A stretch of 64,000 nucleotides of DNA. It comes from Endobacter medicaginis. GTDB lineage: Bacteria > Pseudomonadota > Alphaproteobacteria > Acetobacterales > Acetobacteraceae. Both the position numbers and the translations under genes were made by a program. This document shows, one piece after another, positions 24,292-31,503 of this stretch. A model generated the notes under the pieces. It was not told the origin of the DNA. It ran no database searches and saw only the letters and a list, made by a program, of their open reading frames with translations. Every line of letters starts with the position of its first letter. The first letter of the stretch is position 1. The stretch covers positions 1-64,000 of the forward strand of contig NZ_JACHXV010000003.1 in the NCBI RefSeq assembly GCF_014192375.1, given 5' to 3'.

Positions 24292-25245
24292 TTGTCCGCA
24301 GTCCCCCGAATTCGCGTGGTGGTAATGCAGAAAGACGAAGCGGAGCTTTTGCTTGCCTGGCTCAGTCACTACGGCAACCTGTTCGGCTATCGCAATCTCA
24401 CCATCTACGACAACGGCTCCACGGAGCCACGCACACTGGCCATCCTTCAGCATGCCATGCGCCTCGGCGTCGTCATCTCAACCGGCTACGACCAGCCACA
24501 CGATTTTCATCAGAAGGGCTATCATTTCGCCAACCTGATCCGGGAGTGGGACCGGCAGAGTGACTACGATTTCGCGCTGCCGGTCGATTGCGACGAATTC
24601 CTGGCCGTGTTCGAGGACGACCGGATCTCGACCTCGCGCGACGCCATCCTCGCCGAGCTCAACCGCTATGTCGGTTCCGAGCGTGCCCTGCGGATGGACA
24701 TGTCCCTGTTCAACGTGCCGGGCCAGGAAGGCTGGTTTTCGCCGGACAGGAGCTTTCACAAGGGCATGCTGGCCGCCGGCACGGTGGCAGAGATCGATAA
24801 CGGGCAGCACGAACCCAGGACGATCGCCGGTGGCCACATCACCACCCGACTGACCTATCTGCATCGGCATAACCGGCCGTTCGACGCCTATATCGAGCGC
24901 ACGCGTGCCAAGCTCGATCCGAGCTGTCGCCATCTGACCGACCCCGACGAGATCCGCCGTCTGGCGGACGATCCGCTCGTGCCGGGCAACCATCTGCTGA
25001 GATCCCTGCTGCGCAGCGAGGAGGACTACCACCACCAATACGCGCGGGAGCTCCGCATCCGGGTCGATGACCTGTTTGGCAGCGGCGTCGAACTGGCCGA
25101 CGCAAACGGCCCGATCCACTGGGATACGAACACCTATCTGGCCCGGCACCCGGATGTCCGCCGCCACGAGCAGGGTCCGCTGCACCATTATCTGCGCTTC
25201 GGCTGGCTGGAGGGCCGTGACGTCGGTGCCATGCGCGCGGCCTGA
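24292..25245 (+). CDS. Glycosyltransferase, paralogue of the upstream gene, with NPDV module
   Basis: This 317-residue protein is clearly homologous to the preceding one over its full length: VVMQKDEAELLLAWLSHYG, DNGSTE at 40-45, DCD at 99-101, FNVPGQEGWFSPDRSFHKG, and the C-terminal module from Trp277 (YLARHPDV...PLHHY...GWLEGR). The pair presumably arose by tandem duplication and then diverged, giving related but not identical specificities for a surface glycan. The start is TTG 24292, with AGGAAAA about six to twelve bases upstream. The 110-base gap upstream contains TTGCAG-N17-TAGTCT (from 24231), a possible separate promoter. Confidence 0.82.
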   Translation: MSAVPRIRVVVMQKDEAELLLAWLSHYGNLFGYRNLTIYDNGSTEPRTLAILQHAMRLGVVISTGYDQPHDFHQKGYHFANLIREWDRQSDYDFALPVDCDEFLAVFEDDRISTSRDAILAELNRYVGSERALRMDMSLFNVPGQEGWFSPDRSFHKGMLAAGTVAEIDNGQHEPRTIAGGHITTRLTYLHRHNRPFDAYIERTRAKLDPSCRHLTDPDEIRRLADDPLVPGNHLLRSLLRSEEDYHHQYARELRIRVDDLFGSGVELADANGPIHWDTNTYLARHPDVRRHEQGPLHHYLRFGWLEGRDVGAMRAA

Positions 25246-25275
25246 CGCGCCCGTCTGCCGCCTGCGTCTGGGCGC

Positions 25276-25304
25276 TTGCGCGCCGGCGGGCGCTCCCGCA
25301 TTAA
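25276..25304 (+). promoter_or_regulatory. Candidate promoter of cysS (leaderless)
   Basis: TTGCGC (25276-25281) and CATTAA (25299-25304) are 17 bases apart. Transcription would begin at about 25311, the A of the cysS start codon. No Shine-Dalgarno sequence is present, consistent with a leaderless message. Confidence 0.35.
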
Positions 25305-25310
25305 ACGCGC

Positions 25311-26687
25311 ATGTCCAGCCACAGCCCGGCGCGCCTGCGCCTGCATGACAGCCGCCAACGCCGGATCGTCGACTTCCAGCCGATCGATCCCGGCCATGTG
25401 CGGCTATACTACTGTGGCCCGACCGTCTACGACCTCGCGCATCTGGGCAATCTGCGCGCCAACCTGACGGCCGACCTGCTGGTGCGGCTGCTGCGGGTGC
25501 TGTATCCGCGCGTCACCTATGTCCGCAACGTCACCGACGTGGACGACAAGATCAACGCCCGCGCCGCCGAGCTCGGCATCTCGATCGGCACGCTGACCGA
25601 CGCCACGCTGGCGGACTTCCATGCCGATCTCGCTGCGCTCGGCGTGCTGCCGCCCGATATCGAGCCCTGCGCCACCGCCCATGTCGGCGAGATGATCGCG
25701 ATGATCGCGCGGCTGGTCGAGGATGGTCATGCCTACGAGGCCGAGGGTCACGTGCTGTTCTCGGTGCGCGATTTCCCAGGTTATGGCCAGCTCTCCGGGC
25801 GCGACCCGGAGGCGCTGCTGGCCGGTGCGCGGGTGGAAGTCGCACCCTACAAGCGCGATGGCGGCGATTTCGTGCTGTGGAAGCCATCCCCCGCCGAACT
25901 GCCGGGATGGGACAGCCCCTGGGGTCGCGGCCGGCCGGGCTGGCACATCGAGTGCAGCGCGATGTCGCACCGCTATCTCGGCGAGAGCTTCGACATCCAT
26001 GGCGGCGGCACCGACCTGATCTTTCCGCATCACGAGAACGAGCGCGCGCAGAGCCTGTGCGCGCACCCGCACGGCGAGTTCGCGCGGTTCTGGGTGCACA
26101 ATGCGATGCTGCTCGTCGACGGCGAGAAGATGAGCAAGTCGCTGGGCAACTTCCTCACCATCCGCGACATCCTGGCTCGCGCCCCGGCGGAGGCGATCCG
26201 GCTGCTGCTGATGCGCACCCATTACCGCTCGGTGCTGGATTTCTCCGATGCCGGGCTGATCGAGGCGCGTCGCGAGCTCGACCGTTTCTATCGTGGACTC
26301 GAGGCGCATCCGGGCGTGGTTGCGGGTGCTCTGCCCGACAGCGTGCTCTCGGCCCTGACCGACGATCTCAACACGCCTGCGGTACTGGCGGCGATGCACC
26401 GTCTGGCCGACGCGGCGATCGCCGGCGATGCCCGCGCCGCGTCGGGGCTGAGGGCGGCCGGTGCGCAGCTCGGCCTGCTCGCGCTCGACCCGTCCGAATG
26501 GTTTCGCGGCGGCGAGGATGCGGTCGAGATCGAGGCGGCGATCACCGCGAGGCTGGAAGCGCGCCGTGTACGCGACTTCGCCCGCGCCGACGCGATCCGC
26601 GCCGAGTGGCTCGCCCGCGGCGTGGCGATGGAGGACGGTCCCGCCGGGACCACCTGGCGGCGTGTGCCGGCGGGAGGGACCGCATGA
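25311..26687 (+). CDS. cysS: Cysteine--tRNA ligase
   Basis: This 458-residue class I synthetase is slightly short but complete. It has the zinc cysteine in YYCGPTVYD (Cys35), the HIGH-type HLGN at 44-47, HIECSAMS and GGGTDLIFPHHENE with further zinc ligands, and KMSKSLGN at 273-280. It charges tRNA-Cys in the cytoplasm. No ribosome-binding site precedes ATG 25311. The stop overlaps the trmJ start by four bases, so the two genes form an operon for tRNA function. Confidence 0.95.
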   Translation: MSSHSPARLRLHDSRQRRIVDFQPIDPGHVRLYYCGPTVYDLAHLGNLRANLTADLLVRLLRVLYPRVTYVRNVTDVDDKINARAAELGISIGTLTDATLADFHADLAALGVLPPDIEPCATAHVGEMIAMIARLVEDGHAYEAEGHVLFSVRDFPGYGQLSGRDPEALLAGARVEVAPYKRDGGDFVLWKPSPAELPGWDSPWGRGRPGWHIECSAMSHRYLGESFDIHGGGTDLIFPHHENERAQSLCAHPHGEFARFWVHNAMLLVDGEKMSKSLGNFLTIRDILARAPAEAIRLLLMRTHYRSVLDFSDAGLIEARRELDRFYRGLEAHPGVVAGALPDSVLSALTDDLNTPAVLAAMHRLADAAIAGDARAASGLRAAGAQLGLLALDPSEWFRGGEDAVEIEAAITARLEARRVRDFARADAIRAEWLARGVAMEDGPAGTTWRRVPAGGTA

Positions 26688-27496
26688 CCGGGCGCGATGG
26701 TGGCGCCGAACTGAGCCGGGATCCAGCAGCACCGGTGGTGATCCTGGTGCGCCCGCAACTGGCCGAGAATGTCGGATCGGCGGCGCGTGCCATGGCCAAT
26801 GGCGGCCTGTTCGACCTGCGGCTGGTCGCCCCGCGTGACGGCTGGCCGCAGGACCGCGCCTGGCGCTCGGCCTCGGGTGCGGATAGGATCCTGGAGAACG
26901 TCCGCGTGTTCGGGACGGTTGCCGAGGCAACCGCCGACCTGCATCGCGTCCTCGCCACCTGCCCGCGGCCACGCCACATCATCAAGCCGGTGATGACGGC
27001 GCGCGGTGCGGCTGCCGAGATGCGGGTCTGTGCGGCGGGCGGGCTACGCTGCGGGGTGCTGTTCGGCCCGGAGCGCGCCGGTCTCGACAATGACGACATG
27101 GCGGCGGCGGACGCGCTGGTGCGCTATCCCCTGAACCCCGAATTCATGTCCCTCAACCTCGCGCAGGCGGTGATGATCGTGGCCTATGAATGGTGGATGG
27201 CAGCCGACGACACCCCCGCCTCCCGGCTGATGACCAACGAGACCGAGATTGCCACCAAGGGCGAGCTGGACAATTTCCTCTCCCATCTGACGCGTGAGCT
27301 CGACGAGAGCGGTTTCCTGCGCAACGCGCAGAAGCGGCCGGGCATGGTGCGCAACATCCGCCATCTGTTCCAGCGCGGACAGGTGACGGAACAGGAGCTG
27401 CGCACCCTGCACGGCATGATCACCGAACTGGCCCGCGGGCGGCACATGCGTCGGCCGGCGTCCGCAGGCCCGGTGGTCGCGCCGCGGGAGGGTTAA
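26684..27496 (+). CDS. trmJ: tRNA (cytidine/uridine-2'-O-)-methyltransferase TrmJ
   Basis: This 270-residue SPOUT-class methyltransferase modifies position 32 in the anticodon loop of tRNAs. The motif-1 region reads ILVRPQLAENVGSAARAM. The trefoil-knot SAM site is LFGPERAGLDNDD with YPLNPEFMSLNLAQAVMIVAYEW. A C-terminal helical extension (about residues 185-250) with LTRELDESGFL and HLFQRGQVTEQEL is characteristic of TrmJ rather than TrmL. ATG 26684 overlaps the cysS stop. Confidence 0.92.
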   Translation: MTGRDGGAELSRDPAAPVVILVRPQLAENVGSAARAMANGGLFDLRLVAPRDGWPQDRAWRSASGADRILENVRVFGTVAEATADLHRVLATCPRPRHIIKPVMTARGAAAEMRVCAAGGLRCGVLFGPERAGLDNDDMAAADALVRYPLNPEFMSLNLAQAVMIVAYEWWMAADDTPASRLMTNETEIATKGELDNFLSHLTRELDESGFLRNAQKRPGMVRNIRHLFQRGQVTEQELRTLHGMITELARGRHMRRPASAGPVVAPREG

Positions 27497-27556
27497 TTTC
27501 TCGCTAACGGCGTCCGGCCGTGGCAGGATCGCTGCCGCGCGGGAAGGAGGCGTCGG

Positions 27557-27748
27557 ATGCCGTTCGACGGGAGCAATTTTGATCTGGGCCACAACGCTCC
27601 GGAGCCCGAGAAGCTGCCGCCCCGGCCGGTGGCGCCCGATGACCGCACCATCGCCAATCTCGTCCTGCTGGTCGGCATCTGTGCCCTGTGCACGCCGATC
27701 TCGGTGACAGCGCTGGTCGACATCGTGACGTTCCTGCTGGGCGCCTGA
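27557..27748 (+). CDS. Small single-pass membrane protein
   Basis: This 63-residue protein has a proline-rich cytoplasmic start (residues 1-30) and one hydrophobic segment, about 33-60 (IANLVLLVGICALCTPISVTALVDIVTFLL). GGAAGGAGG lies six bases before ATG 27557, an unusually strong ribosome-binding site for this window, which supports a real gene. I do not recognise a family. It is convergent with the che operon. Confidence 0.65.
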   Translation: MPFDGSNFDLGHNAPEPEKLPPRPVAPDDRTIANLVLLVGICALCTPISVTALVDIVTFLLGA

Positions 27749-27787
27749 GACGGCGCCGGACGCGCGCGACGTCGCCGTGGCGGAGGC

Positions 27788-28144
27788 TCAGAACAGTTCC
27801 ACCTCGCCCTCCCGCTGATCGGCGGGCGATGTTTGCTTCTGCGACAGCGTGGCTGCGAGCCCGGACAGCCGGATGTTGCCGATCGCGGCGCCGATGTCCA
27901 CCTCATAGCCCGCCGACAGCGTGTCGCAGAGATCGATGATGACCCCGCCGATCGCTTCGAGTTTCTGGGTCAACAGGTCGCAGGTCTGGATGGTCCGCGA
28001 CAGACGCGGGTCGGCGCCCGGGCCGGAGCAGGCCAGCGCCAACACCGGCTGCAACCCCTCGGCGATCCCTGCGAGCGAGCTGATCTCGCCGCCGAGGATC
28101 GAGAGCACTTCGGCCAGGCTTCTGATTGTCGTGCCATCCTCCAT
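27788..28144 (-). CDS. cheT: CheT-like chemotaxis protein (DXXXQ motif)
   Basis: This 118-residue, mostly helical protein is the last gene of the che operon, directly after cheD (TGATG overlap). Residues 56-60 read DLLTQ inside TIQTCDLLTQKLEAIGG, the DXXXQ phosphatase motif of CheZ (DLTGQ in E. coli). The gene order mcp, small gene, cheY1, cheA, cheW, cheR, cheB, cheY2, cheD, this gene is that of Sinorhizobium meliloti, where the last gene is cheT. CheT there is reported to speed dephosphorylation of the sink regulator CheY1 and to bind CheR. The acidic tail ends GEVELF. Overall similarity to CheT is inferred from motif and position, not from an alignment. Confidence 0.72.
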   Translation of the reverse strand: MEDGTTIRSLAEVLSILGGEISSLAGIAEGLQPVLALACSGPGADPRLSRTIQTCDLLTQKLEAIGGVIIDLCDTLSAGYEVDIGAAIGNIRLSGLAATLSQKQTSPADQREGEVELF

Positions 28145-28713
28145 CAGAAGAACTCCACGCTGCCTCGTGCGGTGGACGAAGGCAGTTGTCGTGGTTCCTG
28201 TCTCTGGACGTCGAGGGTCGCCTCGGTGGCGAGCATGATCTGACGGGCACGGCCGCTCACCGGCCAGAACTCGATGCGTCGGCCGCGATCGCCACGCAGA
28301 TCGCCACCAACGATCGGAATGCGTTCCGCCTGCAGGAAGCGCTCGGCGAAGGTGGCGTTCTGTTCGCCGATATCGGTCAAGCCCTTCATCATGCGTGCTC
28401 CTCCGAAAATCTTGGCCGTCAGCCTCCCGCGCTGTGCACCGCGCTGAAGCAATGCGTTGACCAGCAGCTCCATCGCATGCACGGCATGGCGCTCGGCGTC
28501 GGTGCTGCCTCTTGACGCCTCGCGCGAAAGCGGGCCGGGAAGCAGGAAGTGGTTCATCCCGCCGATGCCGGCCATGGGATCACGCAGGCATGCAGCGACG
28601 CAGGAGCCCAGGATGGTCGTGATGACGGCGTGAGGGTCATGTTCGATGCTCTGCTCGCCCTGCACGATATGGATCCGGCGTGTATTCGCCCGGTTCGCGA
28701 GCGCCATGGTCAT
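28144..28713 (-). CDS. cheD: Chemoreceptor glutamine deamidase CheD
   Basis: This 189-residue cytosolic protein deamidates glutamines on chemoreceptors. The catalytic triad is visible: Cys38 in ILGSCVA, His55 in GGMNHFLLPG, and Thr32 six residues before the cysteine, with the spacing of Thermotoga CheD. A FGGARMM segment follows. There is no CheC in the window; a CheT-like gene follows instead. The C-terminus ends GSVEFF, resembling the tail of the CheT-like protein. ATG 28713 overlaps the cheY2 stop by four bases. Confidence 0.92.
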   Translation of the reverse strand: MTMALANRANTRRIHIVQGEQSIEHDPHAVITTILGSCVAACLRDPMAGIGGMNHFLLPGPLSREASRGSTDAERHAVHAMELLVNALLQRGAQRGRLTAKIFGGARMMKGLTDIGEQNATFAERFLQAERIPIVGGDLRGDRGRRIEFWPVSGRARQIMLATEATLDVQRQEPRQLPSSTARGSVEFF

Positions 28714-29105
28714 GTGAGCGGTCCGATCACCATCTCGATCTTCTCGCGCAGGGACACGGTGGTGAAAGGCTTGATGAGGTAGTTGTTGGCCCCGAGGCTG
28801 CGCGCCTTGATCACCAGCTCGCGATCGGCATGCCCCGTCAGCATGATGAACGGGACTTTCTGAAGCGGCGGATGCACCCTGATCGCGCGAAGCAGCGTCA
28901 GGCCGTCCATGTTCGGCATGTGGTAGTCCGAAATGATGAGGTGCGGCGGTTCCTTCTCCTTGAGCAGGACGCGCAGGGCGGTCTCGCCATCCAGCGCCTC
29001 GGTGATGTCGACCACGCCGAGGCGCTTGAGGTTGTCGCGCAGGACGATGCGGATCGTCATCTGGTCGTCGACGGTGAGGATTCTGAGCTGTGAGGCCTGC
29101 GTCAT
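28710..29105 (-). CDS. cheY2: Chemotaxis response regulator CheY2
   Basis: This 131-residue single receiver domain has the acidic pair Asp13/Asp14, phosphoacceptor Asp60 in ISDYHMPNMDG, Thr90 and Lys112 in place. In operons of this order the second CheY is the flagellar-motor regulator, so this is probably the output protein, by analogy with S. meliloti CheY2. It overlaps cheB upstream and cheD downstream by four bases each. Confidence 0.92.
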   Translation of the reverse strand: MTQASQLRILTVDDQMTIRIVLRDNLKRLGVVDITEALDGETALRVLLKEKEPPHLIISDYHMPNMDGLTLLRAIRVHPPLQKVPFIMLTGHADRELVIKARSLGANNYLIKPFTTVSLREKIEMVIGPLT

Positions 29106-30133
29106 GGCACTGCCTTCGTCATGGCGTTGGTGATCTGGACAAGTCGTTCCCCGATCCGCTCGATGGGCAGCTGTCGGCAGACGGCGCCGCGCTCGAATGC
29201 GGCCCGGGGCATGCCGTAGACGACGCTCGTCGCCTCGTCCTGGCCGATCGTCTCGGCGCCGGCCTCGCGCATCCTCGACAGCCCCTCGGCGCCGTCATTG
29301 CCCATGCCGGTCAGGATGACGCCGACCGCCCTCGGGCCGAGCGTGCGCGCCACCGAGGCGAACATGACGTCCACCGAGGGGCGGTGGCCGTTCACCTTCG
29401 GTGCGTCGGACAGGCGGCAGCGTGGCTGTCCGACTGAGGTGAGTTCCAGATGCCTCCCTCCGGGGGCCAGATAGACCTGCCCGACGCGCAGCGGGCATCC
29501 CGTCTCGGCCTCGACGATGCTCGGCGCGCAGATCCGGTCGAGCCGAGCGGCGAAGGTGGTCATGAACAGCGGCGGCATGTGCTGGGTGACGATGGTGGGC
29601 GGACAGTTGGCGGGAAATCGCGACAGCACGGCGGTCAGCGCTTCCACCCCGCCGGTCGAGGCGCCGATGGCGATCACGGTATCATCCGGCTCGAAGGCGT
29701 GATCGGCCGATGGCGTGGGCGCGGAGAGCGCGCGAGTCTGCCGCAGCCTCGCGCGCGCCGCCGTCCTGACCCTGGCCGGAAGGTCGGCAAAGCCGTCCGG
29801 CCGCCCGACCGTCGGTTTGGTCACGAAATCGATCGCGCCGAGCTGAAGGGCGCGGATCGTCGCCGGCGCGCCGGCCTCGGTCAGTGTCGAGACCATGACC
29901 ACCGGCATCGGGCGCAGCCTCATCAGCCGCTCGAGAAAACTCAGCCCGTCCATGCTCGGCATCTCGACATCGAGCGTGATCACGTCCGGCGACAGCGCCT
30001 TGATCGCCGCCCGCGCCTGATGCGGGTCGCCGGCTTCTCCGACGACTTCGATCCCGCCATCCTGCGTAAGCGCGTGGATGATCAGCCGGCGCATGGTGGG
30101 GGAGTCGTCGACGACCAGAACCCTCACACTCAT
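29102..30133 (-). CDS. cheB: Protein-glutamate methylesterase CheB
   Basis: This 343-residue two-domain protein has a receiver domain (about 1-125, Asp9/Asp10 and phosphoacceptor Asp55) and a C-terminal methylesterase domain with the catalytic serine in GASTGGVEAL, the histidine in TQHMPP and the aspartate in GMGNDGAEG. It removes methyl groups from chemoreceptors and is activated by CheA phosphorylation. The linker (about 125-160) is rich in Arg and Ala. It overlaps cheR and cheY2 by four bases each. Confidence 0.95.
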   Translation of the reverse strand: MSVRVLVVDDSPTMRRLIIHALTQDGGIEVVGEAGDPHQARAAIKALSPDVITLDVEMPSMDGLSFLERLMRLRPMPVVMVSTLTEAGAPATIRALQLGAIDFVTKPTVGRPDGFADLPARVRTAARARLRQTRALSAPTPSADHAFEPDDTVIAIGASTGGVEALTAVLSRFPANCPPTIVTQHMPPLFMTTFAARLDRICAPSIVEAETGCPLRVGQVYLAPGGRHLELTSVGQPRCRLSDAPKVNGHRPSVDVMFASVARTLGPRAVGVILTGMGNDGAEGLSRMREAGAETIGQDEATSVVYGMPRAAFERGAVCRQLPIERIGERLVQITNAMTKAVP

Positions 30134-31026
30134 CGCTGCCCCCGTCGCGGAGCGTGATCCGCAGGTCGATAGGTGGTGATTCCATCAAGATGGAGGAGGC
30201 CGGCGGCTGGCCCGCAGACACGCTCGGAGTGGCCGATATAGAGGGCGCCGTCATCGCTCAGCAGCGGCACCATCCGTGCCCAGATCTGGGACTGCGTCTC
30301 GTGGTCGAGATAGATCATGACGTTGCGGCAGAAGATGGCCTGGAACCTGGCGCGCATCGGCCATGTCCTGACGAGATTGAGGGTGCGGAAGGCCACCAGG
30401 GCGCGCACGTCGTCGGACATGGCAAAGCAGTCCGGTCCCGCGTTGCTGGCCACGATTCCGCGGCGTCGCAGGTCGGGCGGTATCTCGCCCGCCAGGTTCC
30501 TGGGATAGACGCCGCGTCTGGCAGTCTCGAGGATATCGTTGTCGATATCGGTTGCAAGGATGCGGATATCGAAACTGCCGGCATCGGGCATCAGGCACAG
30601 CAGGGTCAGCGCGATCGAGTACGGCTCCTGGCCGCTTGAGCAGGCCGATGACCACAGCCGCACCCGCGCGCCTCGCCTTGCGGCCTGGATCGCAGGTGGC
30701 AGGATGGTGGTGGCGAGGTGATCGAAATGGTGCTTCTCGCGAAAGAAGCTGGTGACGTTCGTGGTCAGGGCATTGAGCAGGTGGCCGCGCTCCTCGCCGC
30801 CCTGCGGCGAGCGCACGAAGGCGCAATAGGTGCCGAAATCGGTCATCCGCAGGGCGCGCAGGCGCTTGGCGACGCGCGAGTAGACCAGCATGACCTTGTT
30901 TTCGCCCAGGACGATCCCGGAATCGGCGTAGATCAGTTCGGCGATGGCAGCGAAATCCGCTGCTGTCATCGCAAAGTCGCCAGCACCGACATCCGCCGCC
31001 GGTCGGATGGGTGATACGACGCTCAT
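30130..31026 (-). CDS. cheR: Chemoreceptor methyltransferase CheR
   Basis: This 298-residue protein has an N-terminal helical CheR_N domain (about 20-80) and a SAM-dependent catalytic domain: VRLWSSACSSGQEPYSIA, ILATDIDNDIL, and FQAIFCRNVMIYLD. It methylates glutamates on the receptor. The mcp at the head of this operon ends in a CheR-docking type pentapeptide, so both halves of the tethering system are present. ATG 31026 overlaps the cheW stop by four bases. Confidence 0.95.
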   Translation of the reverse strand: MSVVSPIRPAADVGAGDFAMTAADFAAIAELIYADSGIVLGENKVMLVYSRVAKRLRALRMTDFGTYCAFVRSPQGGEERGHLLNALTTNVTSFFREKHHFDHLATTILPPAIQAARRGARVRLWSSACSSGQEPYSIALTLLCLMPDAGSFDIRILATDIDNDILETARRGVYPRNLAGEIPPDLRRRGIVASNAGPDCFAMSDDVRALVAFRTLNLVRTWPMRARFQAIFCRNVMIYLDHETQSQIWARMVPLLSDDGALYIGHSERVCGPAAGLLHLDGITTYRPADHAPRRGQR

Positions 31027-31496
31027 GCCGCCTCGGGGATGTTCGAGGGCAGGACGCGGTCGAGATTGAGCAGGCTGATCATGCGGCCTTCCACCGGCAG
31101 CAGGCCCTCGACGAACATCCTGATCTGCTCGGACACCGCGACGTCAGGGGTCGCCTGGATCAGCGTTTCGTCGACGGTCAGGATATCGGAGACCGCGTCG
31201 ACCAGCAGGCCGATCGTCTGACTGCCGATCTGGGCGACGATGACGACGTGACGCGCCGAGGGCGCGCTTTCGGCAAGTCCGAGCCTGCGGGCGAGATCAA
31301 CGATCGGCAGCACGGCGCCGCGCAGGTTGATGACACCACTGACGAAGGCCGGGGCGTGCGGGATCGCCGTCGCCGGTGTCCATCCGCGCAGTTCGCGCAC
31401 GGTCATGATGTCGATGCAGAATTCCTGCGCGCCGACCCGGAAGGCCATCAGCATCAGGCCCTGCCTCTGGCCCGCGAAGGCGAGATCGTTGGTCAT
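31023..31496 (-). CDS. cheW: Chemotaxis adaptor CheW
   Basis: This 157-residue protein has a single CheW domain: FRVGAQEFCIDIMTVREL, the GVINLRGAVLPIVDLARRLGL motif, and VDAVSDILTV. It couples receptors to CheA in the chemoreceptor array. It lies seven bases after cheA and overlaps cheR. It is the only CheW gene in this operon. Confidence 0.94.
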   Translation of the reverse strand: MTNDLAFAGQRQGLMLMAFRVGAQEFCIDIMTVRELRGWTPATAIPHAPAFVSGVINLRGAVLPIVDLARRLGLAESAPSARHVVIVAQIGSQTIGLLVDAVSDILTVDETLIQATPDVAVSEQIRMFVEGLLPVEGRMISLLNLDRVLPSNIPEAA

Positions 31497-31503
31497 TGTT
31501 GTG

